Assembly: GCA_012837645.1 (NCBI GenBank)
Contig: DUQU01000043.1
Coordinates: 1-64,000, forward strand
DNA length: 64,000 nt
From: Acholeplasmataceae bacterium
Lineage (GTDB): Bacteria > Bacillota_I > Bacilli_A > Acholeplasmatales > UBA5453
Reading direction: 5' to 3'
The notes under the pieces were generated by a model. That model was not told where the DNA came from. It saw only the letters and a program-made list of their open reading frames with translations, and ran no database searches. How positions within the stretch are numbered: position 1 is the first letter of the stretch; each line of letters opens with the position of its first letter. The position numbers were made by a program, and so were the translations under genes. Shown here piece by piece: positions 19,195-28,258 of the stretch.

Positions 19195-21290
19195 TGGGGC
19201 TATTTTTTAGAAATGTTAATGAAGACTTAAGACCAATAAAAGTTGATTTTAAAATACCGCAATTTCTTAAAATTGAAGGATTAAAGCAACCAACAAAAAG
19301 AAGTTATCGACCTACTGATTTCATTTCTCCTATTTTTGGTTTAGCTGTTAAAGATGAAGTAGTCGCGCCTTTTATTAATAAAGCAAGTGGTAGTATTGCT
19401 AAGCAATTCGATTTTTTAAGGACGAATCCAATGGAAGACCGTTCCACATATCAAGAATTTAAAGATGTCATTGTTAATTTGGAAAAAAGAAAAGAAGTGT
19501 TTGGGGAGCACGTTTATGTTTCTGACAGAAAATATCAAAAAGAAGATAAAAAAGCTCCAGAAATAACTATCCCTTTTAAAGGATGGCAAAAAAAGTCAAA
19601 ATTCGATGAAGTAATTACTTCTACACAAGAAGATAAAAAGGTAGTTGTTAAAACCCCACTAGAAACAGTAACTGCGGTTGAAACAGCAGTTGTTGATAAA
19701 CAAGAAAGAGAAATACCGATAATTAAAAAAGTTGACGAACCTCATCATGAAAGTGAATTAGAAGCGAGTTTAACGAAATTAGAACCGACATTTATTGAGA
19801 AAGAAGAAAGCACGTTAACCGAAGAAATAATAAAAAGGCAACCCGAAGTTAAAAAACCTAAAAAGGCGAGAAGGAAATACACTTTACCGCCTTATGAGAT
19901 TTTTTCTACTAGTGAAAGTAAAACAGAAGAACTGCCAGAGTGGTTAACAAATCAAGCAGAACAAATTAATAGTACTTTATTGCATTTCAATGTTCCTGGC
20001 AAAGTCATCAATATTATTAAAGGTCCCACTGTTACGAGACATGAAATTGAACTGGAAAAAGGTATTAACGTAAGTAGAGTAAATACTATTAAAGAAAACT
20101 TAATGATGAGCCTAGCAGCGGAAACTATAAGAATTGAAGCCCCGATTCCTGGTAAGCATTATGTTGGAATTGAACTTCCAAATACTATTCCGGAAATAGT
20201 ATTATTTGGTAACGTTGTTAATGATCCTTCTTTTAAAAATGATTTTAATAATCCTCTTAAAATTGCCTTGGGTGTTGATATTGATGGAAGAAACATTTTT
20301 GAAAACATTAAAAATATGCCGCACGGTTTAATTGCCGGTGCGACTAATAGCGGTAAATCGGTTTGTATTAATACTATTATCGCTAGTTTATTAATGAAAA
20401 ATCATCCCGACGATTTGAAGTTTATTATGATCGATCCTAAAATGGTAGAATTGTCTCTATATAACGATTTACCGCATCTTTTAACTCCGGTAATTAACGA
20501 CGCTAGAACAGCTGCGATCGCTCTTAATTGGGCCGTTGATGAAATGGAAAGAAGATATAAATTGTTTGCTGATAATAGAGCGAGAGATATTAAATCCTTT
20601 AATGAGAAAGTTAGCAGCGATGACAATTTAGAAAGCTTGCCTTGTATCGTTATTATTATTGATGAATTGGCTGATTTAATGATGGCTTCTTCTCAAGAGG
20701 TTGAAACTTCTATTCAAAGATTAACAGCGAAAGCAAGAGCGGCAGGAATTCATTTAATCGTGGCGACACAAAGACCGACAACAGACGTAGTTAAAGGAAC
20801 TATAAAAGCAAATATTAATACAAGAATAGCTTTTAGAGTTTCTTCTTATGTTGATTCAATTACTATTTTAGATCAAGCTGGAGCGGAACAGTTGCTCGGT
20901 AAAGGTGATATGTTATTAAAGTCGGTTGACCGTCCGATGAGGCTACAAGGTGCTTATATTAAAGATAGTGAAATTGAAAAATTAACAGATTTTATTAAAG
21001 CTCAACTAGAACCAGAGTATTTATTTACTCATGATAAATTAAAAGAGCGAGAAACTTTGAAAAAAAGTCAAGAAAAAGATGAACTCTTTTTTGAAGTTGC
21101 AAAATTCGTTGTCGAACAAGATAGTTGTTCTATTAACTCCATTCAACAACAATTCAACCTTGGGTTTAATCGTGCTCAAAAAATAGTTGAAAGTTTAGAA
21201 AACGAAGAAATAGTTTCCGTTGGTGAAAAAAATAAAGCCCGAACAGTTTTAATTACAATGAGTGATTTGGAGCGTTTCAATGACTTATAA
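19194..21290 (+). CDS. FtsK/SpoIIIE-family DNA translocase, SftA-like (no N-terminal TM domain)
   Basis: GLIAGATNSGKSVCINTIIASLL Walker A, IIIDELADLMM Walker B, C-terminal gamma-like wHTH. Confidence 0.93.
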   Translation: MGLFFRNVNEDLRPIKVDFKIPQFLKIEGLKQPTKRSYRPTDFISPIFGLAVKDEVVAPFINKASGSIAKQFDFLRTNPMEDRSTYQEFKDVIVNLEKRKEVFGEHVYVSDRKYQKEDKKAPEITIPFKGWQKKSKFDEVITSTQEDKKVVVKTPLETVTAVETAVVDKQEREIPIIKKVDEPHHESELEASLTKLEPTFIEKEESTLTEEIIKRQPEVKKPKKARRKYTLPPYEIFSTSESKTEELPEWLTNQAEQINSTLLHFNVPGKVINIIKGPTVTRHEIELEKGINVSRVNTIKENLMMSLAAETIRIEAPIPGKHYVGIELPNTIPEIVLFGNVVNDPSFKNDFNNPLKIALGVDIDGRNIFENIKNMPHGLIAGATNSGKSVCINTIIASLLMKNHPDDLKFIMIDPKMVELSLYNDLPHLLTPVINDARTAAIALNWAVDEMERRYKLFADNRARDIKSFNEKVSSDDNLESLPCIVIIIDELADLMMASSQEVETSIQRLTAKARAAGIHLIVATQRPTTDVVKGTIKANINTRIAFRVSSYVDSITILDQAGAEQLLGKGDMLLKSVDRPMRLQGAYIKDSEIEKLTDFIKAQLEPEYLFTHDKLKERETLKKSQEKDELFFEVAKFVVEQDSCSINSIQQQFNLGFNRAQKIVESLENEEIVSVGEKNKARTVLITMSDLERFNDL

Positions 21291-22119
21291 AGAAGCTTTA
21301 ACTATTTATCAAACTAAAGATATCAGTGATGATGATCAAAAAGCAATAGTAAAAATATTAAAAAGGAAAATTAATTTAAAATTAATTGTTTCTTTGACAA
21401 TCTCATTAGTTATTTTGTCAGTAGCTATCTTGTTTTTATTTTTAAAAGGAGGTCGTTTTTCCGGGCAAACTACTAAAATAATCTTTTTTACAGTCTTAAT
21501 AACTACTGTTTTATTGACGATAGGTATTGGTGTTTATCATTTTTACCACCGTGAAAAATTATCTTATTATCAAAAAACCTTTAAATTTGTGGATCTATTT
21601 TTTTTCATATTAATAGTAATAAATGTTTTCTTTTTTTTGCAAACATTTATATTTAGGACCGCAAAAGTGGTGCATCGTTCGATGGAAGAGACTTTATATG
21701 ATGGAGATACTGTTATCGTTTTGCAATATCCTCAAACGTTTAAAAATGATGATATCGTCGTCATTGATGCTAATTTAATACCGATTTTAAATGATAATGA
21801 AAAAGAGAATTATTATGTGAAAAGGATAAAAGGTGTTGCAGGAGATAAAATTAGTTATCAAGTTATGGGCAATAACACAATTAAGTTTCAGTTAAATGAT
21901 TATGAGGAAATTATCTCCAACGAGAGAAGTTATTATGAAAGTTTAAAAGAAATTGTTGATAGTCTTGAAAATGGTATAATTCCCAATAATATGTTCTTTT
22001 TAATTGGTGATAATTTTGAAAATTCAAAAGATTCGCGGGAGTTTGGTTTAGTGGAGAGAGAAGTAATTTTAGGGCGAGTTAAAATAAGACTTTTCCCTAG
22101 TTTTGGAGTGATTAAATGA
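21280..22119 (+). CDS. lepB: Signal peptidase I
   Basis: VVHRSMEETLYDGDTVIV (Ser), YYVKRIKGVAGDKI (Lys), GDNFENSKDSREFG. Confidence 0.92.
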   Translation: MTYKEALTIYQTKDISDDDQKAIVKILKRKINLKLIVSLTISLVILSVAILFLFLKGGRFSGQTTKIIFFTVLITTVLLTIGIGVYHFYHREKLSYYQKTFKFVDLFFFILIVINVFFFLQTFIFRTAKVVHRSMEETLYDGDTVIVLQYPQTFKNDDIVVIDANLIPILNDNEKENYYVKRIKGVAGDKISYQVMGNNTIKFQLNDYEEIISNERSYYESLKEIVDSLENGIIPNNMFFLIGDNFENSKDSREFGLVEREVILGRVKIRLFPSFGVIK

Positions 22120-22913
22120 TCCAGTGGTATCCAGGCCATATGGCGAAAACTAAAAGAGAAATAAAAGAAAATTTAAAGCTAATTGATATTGTCTATTTTG
22201 TTTTAGATGCGAGATGCCCTTTTAGTTCTTTTAATGAAGATATATTAGCTGTCGTGGAAAACAAACCTATTCTTTATTTATACAATAAAAGTTCTTTATC
22301 TGATTACCATAAATTAGTAAAATTAAATTTAAATGAACCTTACTTAATAATCGATTCTTTAAAAAAAATTAATATTAATAAAATTACTTTTAAAACAAGA
22401 GATATATTAGCAGAACTTTTAAAAACTAAAACAAACCAAGGCTATTCTAACTATCAAATTAAGGCTTTAGTGATGGGTATTCCTAATGTTGGTAAGTCAA
22501 CTCTTATTAACACTTTAACTAGAGCCAAAAAGGCATCTACTAATCCTCTTCCAGGCCATACAAGGAGGTTGGCGTGGATTAGAACGAAAGATGATATTTT
22601 ATTGTTGGATACTCCTGGAGTTTTATGGCCCAAACTAGAAGAAAAAGTTTCCTATCATTTGGCTTTAAGTGGCGCGATTAAAGAAGAGATTATTAAAGAG
22701 GAAAAATTAGCTTATTATGGTTTGCGTTTTATCTTTAAATATTATCCTCATTTTTTAAAGTATTACGATATTGAAATTACTAAAAAAGAAGATTTTTTTG
22801 AGCAACTTCAAGAAAAGCGAGGTTTAAAGTTATTAAGTGAAGCATATACTATTTTTTTAAGGGATTTAAAAGAAGGCAAGTTAGGAGCGGTAGTTTTTGA
22901 TAGAGATAACTGA
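22116..22913 (+). CDS. rbgA: Ribosome biogenesis GTPase YlqF/RbgA
   Basis: IQWYPGHMAKTKREIKENLKLIDIVYFVLDARCP, GIPNVGKSTLINTL, DTPGVLWPK; ends in TGA. Confidence 0.95.
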   Translation: MIQWYPGHMAKTKREIKENLKLIDIVYFVLDARCPFSSFNEDILAVVENKPILYLYNKSSLSDYHKLVKLNLNEPYLIIDSLKKININKITFKTRDILAELLKTKTNQGYSNYQIKALVMGIPNVGKSTLINTLTRAKKASTNPLPGHTRRLAWIRTKDDILLLDTPGVLWPKLEEKVSYHLALSGAIKEEIIKEEKLAYYGLRFIFKYYPHFLKYYDIEITKKEDFFEQLQEKRGLKLLSEAYTIFLRDLKEGKLGAVVFDRDN

Positions 22914-23511
22914 AAAGCAATTAATAAAAAAGGGTTTTAAATATCTTTGCGGTGTTGATGAAGTGGGCAGAGGTCCACTTGCCGGTCCTGTCGTGGCCGC
23001 GGCGGTAATATTAAAAAACGATCATAAGTTAATTTTAAAAGATTCGAAAAAGCTTTCAAGGGTAAGACGCCAAGAACTATTAAAAGAAATTAAGAAGTCA
23101 GCCCTTAGTATTGGGATTAGTTTTGTTAGTCCAGAAGAAATTGATAAAATAAACATCTTAAACGCCACTAAAGAAGCGATGATTAGTGCGATTTCAGCTT
23201 TAAAAGTTAAACCTGATTTTGTTTTAATTGACGCTGTTAATTTAGAGGCCTATTTAGATATTCCTTCTCTAGCAATTATTAAAGGTGATGATAAAATTAC
23301 TTCAATTCAAGCTGCTTCGATTATCGCTAAAGAAACGAGAGATGATTATATGCGGTTAATGGATAACTATTATCCTCTTTATGGTTTTAAAAATCATTTC
23401 GGTTATCCTACTAAAAAACATCTTGAAATGATAAAAAAACATGGGATTACTAAAATTCATAGAAAAACTTTTAAACCAATTAAAACGATGTTAAAAGCAG
23501 GCTTACTATAA
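22897..23511 (+). CDS. rnhB: Ribonuclease HII
   Basis: GVDEVGRGPLAGPVVAAAVIL, DSKKLS, FGYPTKKHLE. Confidence 0.96.
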   Translation: MIEITEKQLIKKGFKYLCGVDEVGRGPLAGPVVAAAVILKNDHKLILKDSKKLSRVRRQELLKEIKKSALSIGISFVSPEEIDKINILNATKEAMISAISALKVKPDFVLIDAVNLEAYLDIPSLAIIKGDDKITSIQAASIIAKETRDDYMRLMDNYYPLYGFKNHFGYPTKKHLEMIKKHGITKIHRKTFKPIKTMLKAGLL

Positions 23512-23589
23512 GCACTTTTTAAATATTTAAAAGTTTTAATAAAAAAAGATATATATTAATTAATATCAATATATATAAAATTAATGGTC

Positions 23590-23617
23590 TTGACAACCAA
23601 CTTTTTTACACTATAAT
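23590..23617 (+). promoter_or_regulatory. Consensus sigma-A promoter for topA (TTGACA-16-TATAAT)
   Basis: TTGACA 23590-23595, TATAAT 23612-23617. Confidence 0.75.
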
Positions 23618-23635
23618 TTAGGAAAGAGGTGTGAT

Positions 23636-25441
23636 ATGAAAACATTGATTGTCGTCGAATCACCGACAAAAGCAAGAACAATTAAAAATTATTTGCCTGA
23701 AAAGTATCAACTATTCGCTACTATGGGTCATATTAAAGACTTAGCAATTAAAGGAATTAATGGCTATGGTGTTTTAATTTATGATGGTTTTAAAGCTGAA
23801 TATGAAACGATTAAAGGGAAAACTAATACAATTTCTAAATTAAAAGAATTCGCTAAAGATAAGAAAGTTTTGCTAGCCAGCGATTATGACCGTGAAGGAG
23901 AAGCGATTGCTTGGCATGTTAAAGAAGAATTAAAATTAGATGAAGATGATGTAAACCGGATTAGATTTACAGAAATCACTAAAGAAGCCATTTTAGAGGC
24001 GATTGAAAATCCTGCTAGTTTAGATAAAAATTTAGTTAATAGTCAAGAAACAAGAAGAATTTTAGACCGTATTATTGGTTTTGATTTATCAAAATTAGTG
24101 CAAAGAAAGATCCATTCTATTAGTGCTGGACGGGTTCAAAGTGTCGTTCTTAAAATGATTATCGATCGCGAAAAGGAAATCAGTGACTTTAAGCCCCTAA
24201 CTTACTATCAAATTGAAGCTGATTTTAAAAAGTTTAAAGCACAATATATTAAAAATAAAGATAAGACTTTAAGAGATGAAAATGAAGCTAAAGCGTTAGT
24301 AAAAGAAATGGGTACTGACTTTATAGTAACTGAAATTGAAGAAAAGGAAGCTTTAAAATATTCATTATATCCTTTTATTACTTCCACGCTCCAACAACAA
24401 GGAATTTATAGATTAAGAACGAGCGCTTCTAACGTAATGAAGATCGCTCAAAAGCTTTATGAAGGTGTAAAAACAAAAGATGGCATGGTCGGTTTAATAA
24501 CTTATATGCGAACAGACTCATTAAATCTTTCTAGTAAATTTGTTAATATTACACGTGATTATATTAAAAAAACATATGGCGAAGAATATTTAGGAACGAT
24601 TAGAAGGCCCCAAGCCAGAAAAGGAGCCCAAGAAGCTCATGAGGCAATTAGACCAACTTCTATTTATCGAACTCCAGAAAGCGTTAAGCCTTATTTAAGC
24701 AATCAAGAATATAAATTATATGAACTTATTTATAAAAGAACGCTAGCATTTTTAATGAAAGCTGGCCTTGATTTAGAAAAGTCAGTTACTTTTAATGCCA
24801 ATGGTCATCTTTTTAAAGCTAATTTCACTAAAGTTGTCTTTTTAGGGCACCGGCTTTTAGAGAAAAGTAGTAAAAAAGAATTTTATCCCTCTTTTCAATT
24901 AAAAGAAACATTGAGTGCCGATAAAGTTGAACTAATTAAAAAAGAAACTGAGGCTCCAAAAAGGTATACAGAAGCGACATTAATTAAAGAAATGGAAGAT
25001 TCCGGAATTGGCAGACCTTCTACGTACGCTGAGACGACGAGAAGAATTAATAGTGCCGGATATGTTTATAAAGAAAAAGGTTATTTTCATCCTAGTGAGC
25101 AAGGAAAACTTACCGCGACTAGTTTAGATAATTATTTTAATGAATTTATTAATGTTAATTATACTTCTAAAATGGAAACTAGTTTAGATGAAATTGCTAG
25201 TGGAGAAACGACAAAAGAAGAAGTCTTAACCAACTTTTATGATAATTTTTACTCTCAAGTTCTAAAGGCTACGAAAGAAATGCCAACTCTTAAAAAAGAA
25301 GTTAAAAAAACTGGAGAAAAATGTCCTCTTTGTGGGAAAGACTTAGTTTATAAGCAAAATAGAAAGGGTGAAACCTTTATTGCTTGTAGTGGTTTTACGG
25401 ATACGCCTAGGTGTAAATACACTAAAAGCATCAAAAAATAA
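23636..25441 (+). CDS. topA: DNA topoisomerase I (type IA)
   Basis: LIVVESPTKARTIKNYLP, SDYDREGEAIAWHV, LITYMRTDSLNLS, one C-terminal CPLCG zinc finger. Confidence 0.97.
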   Translation: MKTLIVVESPTKARTIKNYLPEKYQLFATMGHIKDLAIKGINGYGVLIYDGFKAEYETIKGKTNTISKLKEFAKDKKVLLASDYDREGEAIAWHVKEELKLDEDDVNRIRFTEITKEAILEAIENPASLDKNLVNSQETRRILDRIIGFDLSKLVQRKIHSISAGRVQSVVLKMIIDREKEISDFKPLTYYQIEADFKKFKAQYIKNKDKTLRDENEAKALVKEMGTDFIVTEIEEKEALKYSLYPFITSTLQQQGIYRLRTSASNVMKIAQKLYEGVKTKDGMVGLITYMRTDSLNLSSKFVNITRDYIKKTYGEEYLGTIRRPQARKGAQEAHEAIRPTSIYRTPESVKPYLSNQEYKLYELIYKRTLAFLMKAGLDLEKSVTFNANGHLFKANFTKVVFLGHRLLEKSSKKEFYPSFQLKETLSADKVELIKKETEAPKRYTEATLIKEMEDSGIGRPSTYAETTRRINSAGYVYKEKGYFHPSEQGKLTATSLDNYFNEFINVNYTSKMETSLDEIASGETTKEEVLTNFYDNFYSQVLKATKEMPTLKKEVKKTGEKCPLCGKDLVYKQNRKGETFIACSGFTDTPRCKYTKSIKK

Positions 25442-25522
25442 GAGCTATTAATCGCATTATTGAGAACTTGAAAAGATAGAATATTATAAAATCCTATGCT
25501 ATAATATCTCTTGGGTGTTATT

Positions 25523-26488
25523 ATGGGATTTTTTAAAATATTTAGACGTAAAAAAGATAAAATAAATAAATATCAAGCCTCGCTTCATAAGCAGCGTGAA
25601 TCATTAGGAAGTTTAACTAAAGTATTAGAAAATAGTAAAACGATTACTGAAGATTTGTATGCTGAAATAGAGGAAATTTTAATTATGGCTGATATGGGCG
25701 TAGAGATGACTTTGAAATTTATCGCCACTTTAAAAGAAGTTCAAGAGCTTAAAAAGATTACTGATCCTTTATTGTTAAAAGAAATAATTGTTGATGAAAT
25801 GTTTAATCTCTATTTGGAAGGAGAGATCGTTGACACTAATATTAACTATCAAAAAGAGGAGTTAAATGTTTATTTTTTTGTAGGCGTTAATGGTACCGGT
25901 AAAACGACTTCAATAGCTAAGTTAGCCTCGCAGCTAAAAAAAGATAATAAAGTTTTATTAATCGCCGCGGACACCTTTAGAGCGGGTGCGATTGAGCAAT
26001 TAAGGCTTTGGGGCGACCGAGCGGGAGTTGATGTCTTTTTTAAAAGCCAAGGTGTCGATCCTTCTAGTGTGATATATGATGGCTTATTAAAAGCTAAAAA
26101 GGACAATTATAATTGTGTTTTAATCGATACAGCAGGAAGACTTCATAATAAAAAACATTTAATGAATGAACTTAATAAGATGTACCGTGTTACCGAAAAA
26201 GTGACAGGTAAAAAACCGCAAGAAATCTTTTTAGTAATAGACGCGACTACTGGCCAAAACGGAATTAAACAAGCCCAAGTCTTTCAAGAAGCGACTAATG
26301 TTAGTAGTGTCATTTTAACGAAACTAGATGGCTCTTCAAAAGGCGGGATTGTGCTGGCAATTAAAAACTTATATCAAATTCCGATTAAATATGTTGGCGT
26401 TGGTGAAAAAATCACTGATCTTTTAGTTTTTGATATTGAGGACTATATTTATGGTTTATTTAGTGATTTTTTTAGTGAGGAAAATTAA
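25523..26488 (+). CDS. ftsY: Signal recognition particle receptor FtsY
   Basis: GVNGTGKTTSIAKLA, AADTFRAGAIEQL, DTAGRLHNKKHLM, TKLDGSSKGG. Confidence 0.96.
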   Translation: MGFFKIFRRKKDKINKYQASLHKQRESLGSLTKVLENSKTITEDLYAEIEEILIMADMGVEMTLKFIATLKEVQELKKITDPLLLKEIIVDEMFNLYLEGEIVDTNINYQKEELNVYFFVGVNGTGKTTSIAKLASQLKKDNKVLLIAADTFRAGAIEQLRLWGDRAGVDVFFKSQGVDPSSVIYDGLLKAKKDNYNCVLIDTAGRLHNKKHLMNELNKMYRVTEKVTGKKPQEIFLVIDATTGQNGIKQAQVFQEATNVSSVILTKLDGSSKGGIVLAIKNLYQIPIKYVGVGEKITDLLVFDIEDYIYGLFSDFFSEEN

Positions 26489-26808
26489 TGTTAAGAAAGT
26501 TAGAAAAGTACAATAACCTTTTTGATGTTTATCAAAAACTATTAACAGAAAAACAAAGCAATTACTTTAAAATGTATTATCAAAAAGACTACTCCTTACA
26601 AGAAATTGCTGATTATTATCATGTTTCTCGTAATGCAGTTTATGATCAACTTAAAAAGACAATTGCTAAATTAAGCGATTTAGAAGAAAAGTTGAAAATT
26701 GTTTTTAAAAATGAGTATCGTTGGCATCAATATCAACGATATTTAGAAACTAAAGATGAAAAATATCTTAAAAAAATGATAGAAATGGAAGATGAAAATG
26801 GCATTTGA
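26488..26808 (+). CDS. ylxM: YlxM family HTH protein (UPF0122)
   Basis: DYSLQEIADYYHVSRNAVYDQLKKT between ftsY and ffh. Confidence 0.9.
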   Translation: MLRKLEKYNNLFDVYQKLLTEKQSNYFKMYYQKDYSLQEIADYYHVSRNAVYDQLKKTIAKLSDLEEKLKIVFKNEYRWHQYQRYLETKDEKYLKKMIEMEDENGI

Positions 26809-28174
26809 AAATTTATCTAGCCGTCTCCAAATGGCTTTAAGAAGAGTAACTGGAAGAGGAGCTTTAAACGAAAAAGATATCGAAGAAATGATGAGAGAAA
26901 TAAGACTCTCTTTATTAGAAGCAGATGTTAATTTAAAAGTTATTAGGACTTTTTTAAATAATATTAAAGCGGAAGCCTTAGGAGAAAAAATCTTAAAAGG
27001 ACTAAACCCAGGACAACAAGTAGTAAAAGTTGTTTTAGATCAACTAGTGGAAACACTTGGTAGTGAAACTAGTGAATTAAACTTAAAAAAGGCTGGTCTT
27101 TCTGTCTTGATGACGGTTGGATTACAAGGTTCTGGAAAAACAACCGCGATTGCAAAATTAGGTAAGCAATTAAAAAAAGACAATAAAAAAGTGCTTTTTA
27201 TCGCCGCTGATGTTTACCGACCAGCAGCGATTGAACAATTAGAAACACTTGGAGAGCAAACCGCTATTTTTGTTTATCAAGAAGGACTTAAAAAAGCAAC
27301 TGATATTGTCAAAAACGGCTTAAAACATGCCCGTGAAAATAACTTTGACGTTGTTATTATTGATACTGCGGGAAGACTAGAAATAGATGAAGAAATGATG
27401 GCTGAATTAAAAGCTGTTAAAGCTCTCAGTGAACCAGATGAAATTTTACTAACTCTTGACGCAATGATGGGCCAACAAGCAGCTAATGTCGGCTTATCTT
27501 TTCACGAACAGTTGGGTTGTACTGGTGTTATTATTACAAAAATTGATGGTGATACTCGCGGTGGAGCGGCTTTATCGATTAAAGAGATTGCTAAAATTCC
27601 CATTAAGTTTTCTTCAACGGGAGAAAAGTTAACAGACTTTGAAGTTTTCCATCCGGAGAGAATGGCGAAAAGGATCTTAGGAATGGGCGATGTCGTTACT
27701 CTAGTAGAAGAAGTTAGCGAAAACATCACTGAAGCTGAAGCGATGAGCTTAATGGAAAAGATGATGAGCGGTAATTATAATTATAATGATCTTTTAAAAC
27801 AATTTAAAATGATTAAAAGAATGGGTTCTTTATCGCGGATATTAGGCTTTCTTCCTGGAATGAGACAACTTCGCAAACAGATGAGTGAAGTTGATGACAA
27901 TCAGTTACTAAGAATTGAAGCTTTAGTTTTTTCCATGACTAATAAGGAAAGAGAAAATCCAAACTTAATTAAAAAATCTTATAGTAGGAGAAAGAGAATT
28001 GCCTTAGGAGCAGGATTAACCGTTAATGATGTCAATAAATTAATTGAATCTTTAGAGGCCCAAAGCCAAATGGTTAAACAAATCCAAAGTAATCCTCATG
28101 CTCCATTTAAAGCTAATCCCCCTCAAAAAAAGCGCAAAGGAAAAGGAAGAAACAAAAGAAGATTTCCTTTTTAA
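26798..28174 (+). CDS. ffh: Signal recognition particle protein Ffh
   Basis: GLQGSGKTTAIAKL, DTAGRLEIDEEMM, M-domain GFLPGMRQLRKQMSEVDD. Confidence 0.97.
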   Translation: MAFENLSSRLQMALRRVTGRGALNEKDIEEMMREIRLSLLEADVNLKVIRTFLNNIKAEALGEKILKGLNPGQQVVKVVLDQLVETLGSETSELNLKKAGLSVLMTVGLQGSGKTTAIAKLGKQLKKDNKKVLFIAADVYRPAAIEQLETLGEQTAIFVYQEGLKKATDIVKNGLKHARENNFDVVIIDTAGRLEIDEEMMAELKAVKALSEPDEILLTLDAMMGQQAANVGLSFHEQLGCTGVIITKIDGDTRGGAALSIKEIAKIPIKFSSTGEKLTDFEVFHPERMAKRILGMGDVVTLVEEVSENITEAEAMSLMEKMMSGNYNYNDLLKQFKMIKRMGSLSRILGFLPGMRQLRKQMSEVDDNQLLRIEALVFSMTNKERENPNLIKKSYSRRKRIALGAGLTVNDVNKLIESLEAQSQMVKQIQSNPHAPFKANPPQKKRKGKGRNKRRFPF

Positions 28175-28193
28175 GAGTTAAGAAAGCTTTATT

Positions 28194-28223
28194 TTTCCCA
28201 CAAAAATGGTGGGAAATTATTTC
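28194..28223 (+). terminator. Hairpin after ffh (tttcccac/gtgggaaa)
   Basis: 8-bp stem 28194-28201/28209-28216, followed by AT-rich tract with a weak U-run. Confidence 0.5.
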
Positions 28224-28258
28224 GCATTTTTATGATAGAATATGATAAGGGGGTTTTT

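Noticed and set aside
27502-27729. 75-aa minus-strand ORF inside ffh
   Set aside because: Antisense shadow ORF of a conserved GTPase domain
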